Positions 27,788-35,211 of a stretch of 35,421 bases of DNA are shown here, piece by piece; position 1 is the stretch's first letter, and every line of letters begins with the position of its first letter. The notes under the pieces were generated by a model. That model had not been told where the DNA came from, made no database searches, and saw only the letters and a list, made by a program, of their open reading frames with translations. The DNA is taken from positions 1 to 35,421 of the forward strand of contig JBBHKE010000024.1 in the NCBI GenBank assembly GCA_037447655.1, written 5' to 3'. Made by a program: the position numbers and the translations under genes. The stretch is from Zygnema cylindricum. Taxonomy: Eukaryota > Streptophyta > Zygnematophyceae > Zygnematales > Zygnemataceae.

Positions 27788-29761
27788 CTGCGACAATACC
27801 CAAGATTGTATCAGAAATAACGACAAAAAAAGACAAATTCCCTAAACAAAGTCAAAATTTAATTCAGATTCAAATTCCCAATTCAAAACCAATTTCAAAT
27901 TCATTTTTACATTCAAACTAATAACAGAACCCAAAATTTTGTAGCAAAAACCACAATGGAAGGGCATATTCTAATTTATAATTAATTTCACTTTCGCATT
28001 ACACATTCACAATATGAGTTAAAAAATTAATAACAGATAAACAACAACGAAAACTCAGTTTCAATTTCACGTCCACTTTCAAATTAGAAATAAAATCCGA
28101 ATTCCAACTCAGCGTCTCAACCACAACTCAAACTCAACTCCATCTTTATGTTCCTAATTCAATAACTTCTCCAAACTCAAACCAAAAAATTTCAAAAACC
28201 CAAACCTCCCCCCCTCCCGCGCCATTCCTTACCGTGGGCGCCTCCAAAACCCTCCTGAGCACTGTGACGTAACGCCTTTGCAGGGAGCTGTGCCAGTGGT
28301 TCTGCCACATGAAGACAAAATACATCAAACGACAAAAATCGTCAGCATCATGTACAAGGTCCATTCTGCCATCCTACCAAAAAGGACAAGCTCCCCAAAA
28401 CGAAAAAAGAATCCATCGTCAACATCATCTCATCATCTGCTAGTGGTAATCAAGCCCCTCCCTCGCTCTCTCCCTCTCTCTCATCCTCTCGTCTCCCTTG
28501 TCTCTCCGCCTCTTCCCATATCCTTGTTGATTTCCGTGAAATCCGGGATTCGGTATGTCCCATACTAGGGAAAAGTGAGCCGGCCAGGGCTCGAACCTGG
28601 GACCTCTGACTTGAGCTGTCAGCGCACTAACCACTGTGCCACCAGCTCGATGTAGAGCCTGGCGGGTCCGTACCTATTTCTTTTAGGCGGATTCGAGTGT
28701 GACGTATCACATTCTACCCCGTATTGAACCGGCATTCACGTGCCAATCCAACACCCCCCCTCACGGGAAGGCCGGTCACACCATCCGCAATCCCGCTGGC
28801 TCCGATACCATGTTGATTTCCGTGAAATCCGGGATTCGGTATGTCCCATACTAGGGAAAAGTGAGCCGGCCAGGGCTCGAACCTGGGACCTCTGACTTGA
28901 GCTGTCAGCGCACTAACCACTGTGCCACCAGCTCGATGTAGAGCCTGGCGGGTCCGTACCTATTTCTTTTTAGGCGGATTCGAGTGTGACACTTCACATT
29001 CTACCCCGTATTGAACCGGCATTCACGTGCCAATCCAACAATCCTCTCCCACCCCCCTCTCCACGCCTTCTCCCTCGCTCTCTTCCTCTCCCTCTCCTCT
29101 CCCACTTCTCCCTGCCGCATCCCATATTCTGCCGACTCCCTCCTCTGTCTCCACTCTCATTCCTTCCTTCCCTCCCCCCTCCTCTCCCTCTTCCTTTCTT
29201 CCTCTGTCGCTGCTCTCAGTTTCCCACGTGGCATACCCGTATGGCGCCATCTGTCCTCCCTGGCAGGGCCCTCACAATCCTCGCCCAGCTCGGTCCGTAC
29301 CGCACGTGTCCCAGGGCGATCGTACGGCTCTCGCGTTCGCCAAACCGCCCTCTGCAAACCTGCGCGCCAGATGGCAAAAAATAAAAACAAAAAAACAAAA
29401 AAAACTTTGAGCTCATCCCGGGCGCACGCGATTGGATTTCTCCCTCTTGTTTTTCACTTCCGCATTTTCCCGTTTATTTTTTTATTTTTTTAACTTTGTT
29501 TTTTTTTTTAACTACTGCGATTGCCTCACGGACCTCCGGGTCGAGGTGCTGCAGCCATCGGCGCCGGCAGCTTTTCGGAGTCCTCGAGGCCAACTCTGGC
29601 ACGTGTGATACCGTACGGACCCAATCGTGTCTGCCGTACAGTTCCACAGCGCGCCGCAGCATCGCGTCTTCCTGTGGCGTCCACGGCCGCCGCGATACTC
29701 TGTCGGGTCGCGCCATGCGAGGCAGAATGGGTGGCACGCCCTCGTGGCCGATTCGAGGCAT
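26891..29761 (-). CDS. R2R3-MYB transcription factor, four exons, 438 residues
   Basis: The coding exons on the minus strand are 29761-29534, 29359-29237, 28301-28233 and 27787-26891; all junctions are GT-AG and phase 0, total 1317 nt. The product has repeat R2 at about residues 24-74 (RRPWTPQEDAMLRRAVELYG; Trp27, Trp47, Trp69; helix 3 with KSCRRRW). R3 spans about 77-125 (GRFGERESRTIALGHVRYG; Phe82, Trp101, Trp120, exact 18-residue spacing; GRTDGAIRNHWHSSLQRR). This is the plant two-repeat MYB DNA-binding domain, expected to act in the nucleus. The 298-residue tail is Asn- and Ser-rich, with an acidic SGEETN repeat and a short charged helix (RSERKRAEAEILRLTNALLL). The start is the ATG at 29761; ATG 29716 is possible. 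Helix 3 of R3 has Gly where most plant MYBs have Asn (GRTDN). The target genes are unknown. Confidence 0.87.
28233..28301 (-). CDS. MYB exon 3 (end of R3)
   Basis: 23 codons, NHWHSSLQRRYVTVLRRV to EAPT. Acceptor GTGGCAG, donor ACG|GTAAGG. It is too short to stand out on its own but is fixed by phase and by the R3 motif. Confidence 0.87.
28520..28524 (+). other. Target site duplication ATCCT (left) of the TRIM
   Basis: ATCCT directly before the TGTTGATTT terminus, repeated at 29041-29045. Confidence 0.95.
28525..28753 (-). repeat. TRIM 3' LTR (element sense)
   Basis: 229 bp. In element sense it begins TGTTGGATTGGCACG, has the tRNA-like unit from base 106 on, and ends GGAAATCAACA. Confidence 0.95.
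28576..28648 (-). ncRNA. tRNA-like sequence in the TRIM 3' LTR
   Basis: It folds as a complete cloverleaf of 73 nt: acceptor GAGCTGG with CCGGCTC (one G-U pair) plus discriminator A; D arm GCAC-AGTGGTTA-GTGC; anticodon arm CTGAC-AGCTCAA-GTCAG; variable AGGTC; T arm CCAGG-TTCGAGC-CCTGG. Box A is TGGCACAGTGG and box B is GGTTCGAGCCC, both good matches to RNA polymerase III consensus. TTTT follows at 28574-28571, one base after the discriminator. The anticodon position reads CTC, but residue 33 is G rather than the near-invariant U, so a decoding role is doubtful. The parent tRNA species is not clear. Confidence 0.9.
28754..28764 (-). other. Polypurine tract of the TRIM
   Basis: In element sense GTGAGGGGGGG, directly before the 3' LTR start TGTTGG. 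Confidence 0.85.
28799..28810 (-). other. Primer-binding site of the TRIM (initiator tRNA-Met)
   Basis: In element sense TGGTATCGGAGC, continuing CAG, starts immediately after the 5' LTR. It matches the complement of the plant initiator tRNA-Met 3' end (TGGTATCAGAGCCAG) at 14 of 15 positions. It does not match the tRNA-like sequence in the LTR, whose mature end would need TGGTGAGCC. Confidence 0.93.
28811..29040 (-). repeat. TRIM 5' LTR (element sense)
   Basis: 230 bp, the same structure. The difference from the other LTR is a run of five T instead of four near 28957 (plus strand) and CACT for CGTA near 28990. Confidence 0.95.
28862..28934 (-). ncRNA. tRNA-like sequence in the TRIM 5' LTR
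   Basis: Identical to 28576-28648, with the same boxes and the same T4 terminator at 28860-28857. All four stems are intact in both copies. Confidence 0.9.
29041..29045 (+). other. Target site duplication ATCCT (right) of the TRIM
   Basis: Second copy of the flanking duplication. Confidence 0.95.
29046..29220 (+). repeat. Pyrimidine-rich tract in MYB intron 2
   Basis: Dense CT-rich DNA on the plus strand (purine-rich on the transcribed sense). It continues the similar tract at 28441-28519 on the other side of the TRIM. Open frames in this stretch are low-complexity artefacts. Confidence 0.8.
29237..29359 (-). CDS. MYB exon 2 (first part of R3)
   Basis: 41 codons beginning VCRGRFGERE and ending ARIVRALPGRTDGAIR. 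The donor reads CGG|GTATGC. The intron position just before NHW is close to the conserved second intron site of plant R2R3-MYB genes. Confidence 0.88.
29534..29761 (-). CDS. MYB exon 1 (start and R2)
   Basis: 76 codons from ATG 29761 to the Glu of HLDPE. The donor is GAG|GTCCGT, a weak but valid GT site; the nearby GTGAGG would need a phase-1 acceptor, and none is available. Intron 1 (29360-29533, 174 bp) ends in a T-rich tract and GCGCAG. Confidence 0.82.
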
Positions 29762-30214
29762 CGGACGGCGTACTTGTAAGGCGGACGGAGATCTCGAGGA
29801 AGATTCGAAAATAACTGGATCACGTGACAGAATCTGCCATTGATCCTCCAAATGATGATTTTTACGACTCTGGATATCATACAGTACAGGTGGTACTGTA
29901 CTTTTATGTCTCCTGTACGTTTTTTTATCTGGCCCAAATTGTTTTTTTTGTTTTTTTGCAAAACATATCAACTAGATGATCTGTGAAGATTCTCCAAACG
30001 TACGGATGAAAGTAGTAACCGCTCGATGATTTTTTTGTCCTCGTAGAATGAAGATCGGCGAGGGCATACCTTCCATTTTGTTTGTACCTGTCCTCGTAGC
30101 CGTCCTCGTGGCTAGGCATAGACCGTGTACAGTCCATACACAAGAGATAAGTGCCACGTCGGACAACCGTTGAATAGTACTATACACGTCTAAAAGGCCA
30201 TGTCCAGAATGGAG
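29762..30214. other. Upstream region of the MYB gene
   Basis: Expected promoter and 5' untranslated region on the minus strand. GTAC words are frequent near 29880-29920 (GTACAG, GTACTGTAC, CTGTACGT). No clear TATA box assignment can be made. The open frame runs back to 29971, but its text upstream of the ATG at 29761 has no protein character. Confidence 0.5.
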
Positions 30215-30965
30215 GCGAATCCACCAGAATCCAGGAAGTTTCTGGCCGGCAGATATCCTGACATGATCCTCTTCTCTTCGTTGGAATGACGCACTTATGG
30301 ATTTTCGATTTTAAACGTTACTGTACATCTGTTACAGAGAGATAGTACTCCCGAACAAATCTTACGTTCAGATTGTACGCTTTAAAAATCTTTGACATTT
30401 TCTAGCTATCGAAAGACAAGCCTACGTGGTACCATTCAGAAAATGGCATGTGGGCGAGACCTACTGTAGCTGACCTGGCACGAGATAAAACCTGAAAGCT
30501 TCTAAGTTAAACTTCGTGAGGACAATTGCTGTAGGACTTTTCTTTAAACGAATCCTGAACTACCTATAGGCACGACACGTGGATCAAAATGACGTTCCAT
30601 TCGGTATTCGAACAGTTCGGTGAACAAGAATCTACCCCACGAGCGTGTGCCAAAAGTCGTTTGTCCCGAATTCCAAGAAGGGAATGTCGGTGATTGGTAT
30701 ACACTATAGATTCTATCAACTGATCAAGTTTTGCTGCGGCCACAGAGAATCTCGCACTATGTACGACTAACGGGTTGCAGAGCTGTCAGCCGACCATTTT
30801 TGTGCATCGTTCATCTTACGAATACACTCTGCCGACCGATTCACAACAAATTTGGTTTTTATCTTTTGACTTCGTCCCATCGCGACAGTATGACACGAAC
30901 ATGATTGCCCCGAGATTGAGCAACCAGATAAATTAAGTTATGGGAGACTACTAAAGGGGTAGGCT
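30215..30965 (+). repeat. Left arm of a long inverted repeat
   Basis: Read forward it matches the reverse complement of 33866-34991. Shared landmarks are GCCGGCAGATATCCTGACA, TTCGTTGGAAT, GACAAGCCTACGTGGTACCA, CTTCGTGAGGACAAT, CTGAACTACCTATAGGCACG, CATTTTGATC/GATCAAAATGACGTTCC, and GATTGAGCAACC. It is non-coding. It may be the terminal repeat of a large DNA transposon or a foldback element. Confidence 0.8.
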
Positions 30966-31300
30966 ACACCGAAAATCGCTTATAGTGTTAACAACACTAT
31001 ATGCGCGCTCATATGTATTGACCCTCGAATTAATAATAATAGTTTTTACTTCACGTTAGTAAAGGTACAGTTTAACTAGCGTCGACAACTCTAATTTGGG
31101 CGGTTTTGTAATAGTGTACAGTACACCTTGAATCGTCATTAGCGTATAGAAATTATTAGTGTAAAGAAAAAATTAGCATCATTCATTCTAATTTAGTGCC
31201 AGGAGACGTGGCAGCTTATGATCCACGTCCTTAAATAGTGTAATTTATTATATTTAAGGTATCAATGTCAAAATTTTGGGGTGCCGATATAGCGTACATA
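30966..31300. repeat. MITE-like CACCGCC-family sequence(s)
   Basis: CTACACCGAAAATCGCTTATAG at about 30965 and GTACACCTTGAATCGTCATTAG at 31121 both resemble the family terminus. CTCTAATTTGGGCGG at about 31090 is another family word. 31190-31260 resembles 34470-34515 in direct orientation. The boundaries are unclear; probably two nested or adjacent copies. Confidence 0.4.
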
Positions 31301-32027
31301 AGGCTAATAACTATTCACGGTGTAGTGATTGAAATGTGCTAGTCCGTACTAAAACTGCATTTTTTTTTACACAAACGTAGTGAAAAAGTGTCCGATAACA
31401 GCGTTGAGACTTGAAAGTGAGCAGCGTTGACGTGGGAAAGCGCACCCAGATTTTATTCCTATTGATAAAGAGGGGGAAATTGAGTTAACCTGTTGCTTGT
31501 TCAAACATCGACTATGTGAAGGCAAGGTGAGCAAGGTGAGAGTGGCGCGATGTGTAGTGGCGCCTTCACCTATTTTTCACCTTTCCGTGAAATGGCATTA
31601 AAACCTTGCAAAAATAAATTATGTACAAGATGAAAACTTTCAAAAATAAAACAACCATGTTCTCGTCGAAAACTTTTGCTAACTTTTGAAACGTGCAATT
31701 TTTTTTTCTTTTTGTGGGACGATGTTAATTCACTTTAAAATACATCGCCGATGTGTATTAAAATAAATTTTGAAGATGATGTGGCCGTGGGTCGAATAGC
31801 ATAAGACGACAACTTGTGGTACAGTATAAGTTTAAAGATGACGTAAGTTGTACTCGACATTTTTGCAATTTCTTTGAACATTTGTAACTTTAGCAGTACG
31901 CGCTAATTTTTTGAGGAAGACCACAGAAAAGAGTTTTTACTTTGGCACATGGGCCGTCTCCTTACACAATTTGAACTTTTTTACACGAGGGAGAATTTTT
32001 TTTTTTGCTCGACGAGATCTTGGGCTC
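31301..32027. other. Non-coding interior of the inverted-repeat structure, left part
   Basis: 31310-31525 repeats 16680-16905. The remainder is AT-rich with no gene; the open frame at 31911-32216 is not protein-like. Confidence 0.5.
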
Positions 32028-32310
32028 AAGTCCTCCACTTTCAATCATGGGTCTTTGGAAATTTTCACGACGTTGATGCCTTCCCCTCTCCCTCTTGCAT
32101 TACCCCTCCCCTCTCCCACTTACCATGAAGCACACCATTTTTGGTATATATTGAAACAACTCAAAAAGAAAATAAAAATGACCGTGCGATTATTTCGGTT
32201 ACAGGTCAAGAGATAGAAAAGAAAAAAAACAAAATTGGGAGCCATGGTGGAAATTTCCAAAATAGAGACGTCGATTGTGTCACGTCATAATAGTTGACAA
32301 TGTCACTAAT
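32028..32310 (+). repeat. Dispersed repeat R2, copy 3
   Basis: CTCCACTTTCAATCATGGGT, a CTCTCCC-rich tract, then GGGAGCCATGGTGGAAA and GACAATGTCAC. Same order of landmarks as copies 1 and 2, more diverged. Confidence 0.6.
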
Positions 32311-32799
32311 TAAATTTATTTTTCAAATGGAAAACTAGTACGTAAAAGGTACAGTACAAAACAAAGTTTGATTGCAAAGCTTTGATTACATGGACATCTA
32401 CCCTTAGGCGGTGTGCCCATGTGTTGAAGTAAGGGTTTTTTTTCATCGATTTCACAAAAAAACGGGACTTGCAACGAGAAAATCTTACCCCGTATGAAAA
32501 ATGGGTAAGAACCAAAGTACATTTTGTGTCCTTTTGAAACTTTGAACGTACTCCATTTTGGTTTTATTATCTTTTCGACCCACTTCCACGTCAAGCTAGC
32601 TCGTCTTCACAATTATATTAAAAGCGACTTGCGAGGCGATTTCATTTAAATTAATAGTAGATTGACGAATATGAAACATCATTGCACCCCGCAAACTTTT
32701 TATAAAATTTTTGCATGATGGAGATCACACGCCATTTATTTCCATACTCGTCATGCGCATGTATGTAGGAAAACGACAAACACGTACGGGAAAGTTTCC
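32311..32799. other. Non-coding interior, middle part
   Basis: No gene recognised. AT-rich with scattered poly(T) runs. Confidence 0.5.
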
Positions 32800-33075
32800 C
32801 ATGGGGTCAAACCTCCACTTTCATTCATGGGTCCTTTGCAAAAGTTTACATCGTCTTCGCATCTCCCCTCTTTCTCACTCACGGTATCGAATGAAAGAGT
32901 TTTTTTTTTTTTTAATATCTTTGGTCGTAGTTTGATGGCATATGGAATGATAAATGATATAAATAAGAAACCGGGAAACCATGGCGGAAAGTTTACGTAC
33001 TAATGACGTCACAAGGTAGCATGACTTCACAATGTCACAAAACCCTAAACATCTACGATGTGACAAAAAACTCTG
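32800..33075 (+). repeat. Dispersed repeat R2, copy 2
   Basis: CTCCACTTTCATTCATGGGT, TTGCAAAAGTTT, GGGAAACCATGGCGGAAAG, CACAATGTCACAAAACCC and CTAAACATCTACGATG. It is the best match to the minus-strand copy at 24440-24960. Confidence 0.7.
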
Positions 33076-33126
33076 CGTCTACAACCGTCGCCATTTTTGT
33101 AGACGTCATCATTTTAGTAAGTTCAA

Positions 33127-33268
33127 TACACCGTCAATTGCTATTAGGGTAAAAGAATAAACAGCGTAAAAAAAATATTAGTGTTATTAACACTAATCGG
33201 GAATTTTTTTTTTTTGAAAAAAAATATATATACCTATTAATCCCTAACTGTAATTTGGGTTGTCCTAA
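33127..33268. mobile_element. MITE-like element of the CACCGCC family
   Basis: It starts TACACCGTCAATTGCTATTA, includes the inverted pair TTAGTGTTATTAACACTAA, and ends near CTGTAATTTGGGTTGTCC. The right boundary and target duplication are uncertain. Confidence 0.45.
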
Positions 33269-33533
33269 ATAATAAATACCCGCCCTTTCGATGTCTACAG
33301 TAATATGTGTACCCGTACAAAATCTGACAATTCGTACGCCGTCGCGTTGTTCACACGGTCGATGGACGAACATATGAGAACGTGATTTTTGTCGACGAGT
33401 TTGCGTCTCTTTCTTCCAGTGCACATTCATATGTGTGCTCAATAATGTTAAGTGTCTTTTTATGCCTTTGTAATTCAAAGAGTACCATTTCATACGGATA
33501 TACCATGTCCGTACCCCACACTATATCCATCGC
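33269..33533. other. Spacer, nothing recognised
   Basis: Shares CGTACAAAATCTGACAA with 17879. No gene or other repeat seen. Confidence 0.45.
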
Positions 33534-33683
33534 AGTGTACTTCCATTATTAACGCTAATTGAAAAAAAACCCTAATTAGAATAATGGAAAAAAATAGAAT
33601 TATTGATTGTATTTAATGTTTTTTTTTTGAAAAAAGGGCACCGAATTAGCGTTATATACTGTAATAGCGATTGGCGGTGTAGT
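33534..33683. mobile_element. MITE-like element with inverted ends, about 150 bp
   Basis: The left end AGTGTACTTCC with ATTATTAACGCTAATT faces the right end AATTAGCGTTATATACTG with GGCGGTGTAGT. Read inward, both ends share ACTACACY, TATTA and AACGCTAATT. The centre is A- and T-rich without coding sequence. The clearest single copy of the family. Confidence 0.6.
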
Positions 33684-33865
33684 CGTCTACATTTCATTTC
33701 GTAATCTGTCGCACATTTTGTAGATGTCTACAACTGTTACATATTTAAAGTAACGAAGGCCCATTTAACGATTTCGTTCTTGGACATGGGAACACTTTGA
33801 AAAGTACAACCTATCATCTGCGCTAAAATCTAAAGTACCATTCGAAAGTTGCGGTTACATGAGCA
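33684..33865. other. Spacer, nothing recognised
   Basis: Short non-coding stretch between the MITE and the right inverted arm. Confidence 0.4.
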
Positions 33866-34392
33866 CACCGCCCTTCGGAGTCTTTCAGAAGACTAATTTA
33901 TCCGGTTGCTCAATCTTGGGGCGTGTGTCATTTTGTCGCGATGTGATGAAGTCAAAAAGTAACCGCCAAATTTATTTTATCGAGCCGGTCGGCGAAGCTT
34001 ATTCGTACGATGAATGATGTGCGAAAATGGTCGGCTGACAATTGTGCATAATGCGAGATTCTGAGTGGCCGCACCAGAAAATGTTCTTATCGACGGTGTG
34101 TCCACCGACACTCCCTTCTTGGTCTACGGGACAAATGACTTTTGGCACACGATCGTGGGGTAGATTCTTGGTCACCGAACTGTTCAAATGCCGAATGGAA
34201 CGTCATTTTGATCCACGTGTCGTGCCTATAGGTAGTTCAGGATTCGTGAAGAAAAGTCCTTCAGATATTGTCCTCACGAAGTTTTCTCGGAAGCTTTCAT
34301 CGAGCGGCAACGTCACAAAACGACAATTCTAATTTTTCAGCGACGATTCTACCCTGGATGCGGTTGCTTGCCACGTAGAAGCCACGTGCCAA

Positions 34393-34594
34393 TACACCGA
34401 CCACCGTTATTAGAGTTGAATATTTATTGGTGTTAGTTCGAAACTAAAATAGACAATACTACTTTAGTGCAATAAGACGTGCTAGGTTGTAGTCCACTTT
34501 CTTAGATATTATATCTCACAAAATTTTGTGATTCTCGGCCATAAAATGTGGCGACTGAATTAGTGCAATTAACGGTAATAACGAAGGGCGGTGG
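34393..34594. mobile_element. MITE-like insertion in the right arm
   Basis: It begins TACACCGACCACCGTTATTAG and ends AATAACGAAGGGCGGTGG. Read in reverse, the right end is CCACCGCCCTTCGTTATTA, matching the other family termini. It is absent from the left arm at the corresponding place, which supports a later insertion. Confidence 0.6.
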
Positions 34595-34812
34595 CATTCT
34601 ACTGTACCTTCAGGAGTTGGAAGCAATCGTACGAAAACATTTACAAACTTTAAGGTACTTGTACCTGTACTGTAGATTTCTGGCCAGGTTTCAGGTCGTG
34701 CCAGGTAAACTGGGTCTCTTCCACGTGTCTTCTTCTGTGTGGTACCACGTAGGCTTGTCATCGGATACTGGAAATAATCAAAGATTTTAAAATCGTACAG
34801 TCTTAACATATT

Positions 34813-34852
34813 TTATGTTCGAGCGTACCATCTTATGTTCGAGCGTACCATC
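34813..34852 (+). repeat. 20-bp exact tandem duplication
   Basis: TTATGTTCGAGCGTACCATC occurs at 34813-34832 and again at 34833-34852. Not duplicated in the left arm. Confidence 0.95.
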
Positions 34853-35022
34853 TCATTGTACGAGATGTAGGGCAAATGTTAAAAATCCGAAAATCCATAA
34901 GCGCGTAATTCCAACGAAGGTCAAACGAAACAAAGGGAAGGTGTCAGGATATCTGCCGGCTACAAAATGCCTGGAGCTGGGTTGGATTCGCGACGCAGTT
35001 CAAAAGTAGGTGACCGTACGCC

Positions 35023-35044
35023 CATACAATAGGCCTATTGTATG
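35023..35044. repeat. 22-bp perfect palindrome centred on AGGCCT
   Basis: The inner 20 bases are ATACAATAGGCCTATTGTAT. It is followed by a related inverted word pair (CATACAATATGGCC and AATATTGTATTGGCC) within 60 bp, so the region can form nested hairpins. Confidence 0.95.
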
Positions 35045-35211
35045 CAAAAACATACAATATGGCCTTAAGACCAATATTGTATTGGCCGCAAAATGAAATA
35101 AAATAGTAACAGGGTTGAGTTGCACATGGATCGATAGAGAATTAAACGTCGTGTCTAAACTTGAAAAAAAAATCGGACAAAAAAATATTTTTCTGTGAGA
35201 TTTGCTAAAAC

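Larger units (their letters stand above)
28525..29040 (-). mobile_element. TRIM retrotransposon with tRNA-like genes in both LTRs, 516 bp
   Basis: Two near-identical direct repeats, 28525-28753 (229 bp) and 28811-29040 (230 bp), both with TGTTG/CAACA ends. They differ by one T and one 3-base cluster. They enclose 57 bp with a primer-binding site on one side and a G-rich polypurine tract on the other. Perfect 5-bp duplications ATCCT flank the whole. There is no coding capacity, which is the definition of a terminal-repeat retrotransposon in miniature, moved in trans. Element and host gene read on the same (minus) strand. Each LTR carries a 73-nt tRNA-like sequence with a complete internal RNA polymerase III promoter and a T4 terminator. 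The LTR similarity implies a young insertion. Confidence 0.95.
28302..29236 (-). other. MYB intron 2, enlarged by a TRIM insertion
   Basis: A 935-bp intron. On the minus strand it has purine-rich tracts at 29220-29046 and 28519-28441, with the 516-bp TRIM between them and a 5-bp target duplication. Without the TRIM and one duplication it would be about 414 bp. It ends in TTTTGTCTTCATGTGGCAG before exon 3. Confidence 0.83.
33866..34991 (-). repeat. Right arm of the long inverted repeat
   Basis: Reverse complement of the left arm 30215-30965, longer because about 360 bp without a counterpart (about 34320-34680) are present, including a CACCGCC-family MITE. The outer limit of the match is the word GGATTCGC at 34984-34991. 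The open frame at 34042-34332 has stops in the other arm and no protein features. Confidence 0.8.

Noticed and set aside
28576-28810. The LTR tRNA-like RNA priming its own element
   Set aside because: Its mature 3' end would pair with TGGTGAGCC, but the primer site reads TGGTATCGGAGC, which fits initiator tRNA-Met.
28576-28934. Two genuine host tRNA genes in tandem
   Set aside because: Both copies lie at the same offset inside LTR repeats flanked by TGTTG/CAACA and target duplications, and position 33 is G. They are part of a retrotransposon, not independent tRNA genes.
28525-29040. Tandem SINE insertion
   Set aside because: A SINE would start at its tRNA-like head and end in an A- or T-rich tail. 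Here the tRNA-like part is internal to LTRs, and the element has a primer site, a polypurine tract and LTR termini.
29023-29493. Several overlapping open frames on both strands at 29.0-29.5 kb
   Set aside because: Most are low-complexity translations of the CT-rich tract. Only the minus-strand stretch 29359-29237 has real protein content, as MYB exon 2.
29762-29971. N-terminal 70-residue extension of the MYB protein
   Set aside because: The frame is open upstream of the ATG at 29761, but the text has no protein-like conservation and plant R2 repeats usually start shortly after the initiator Met.
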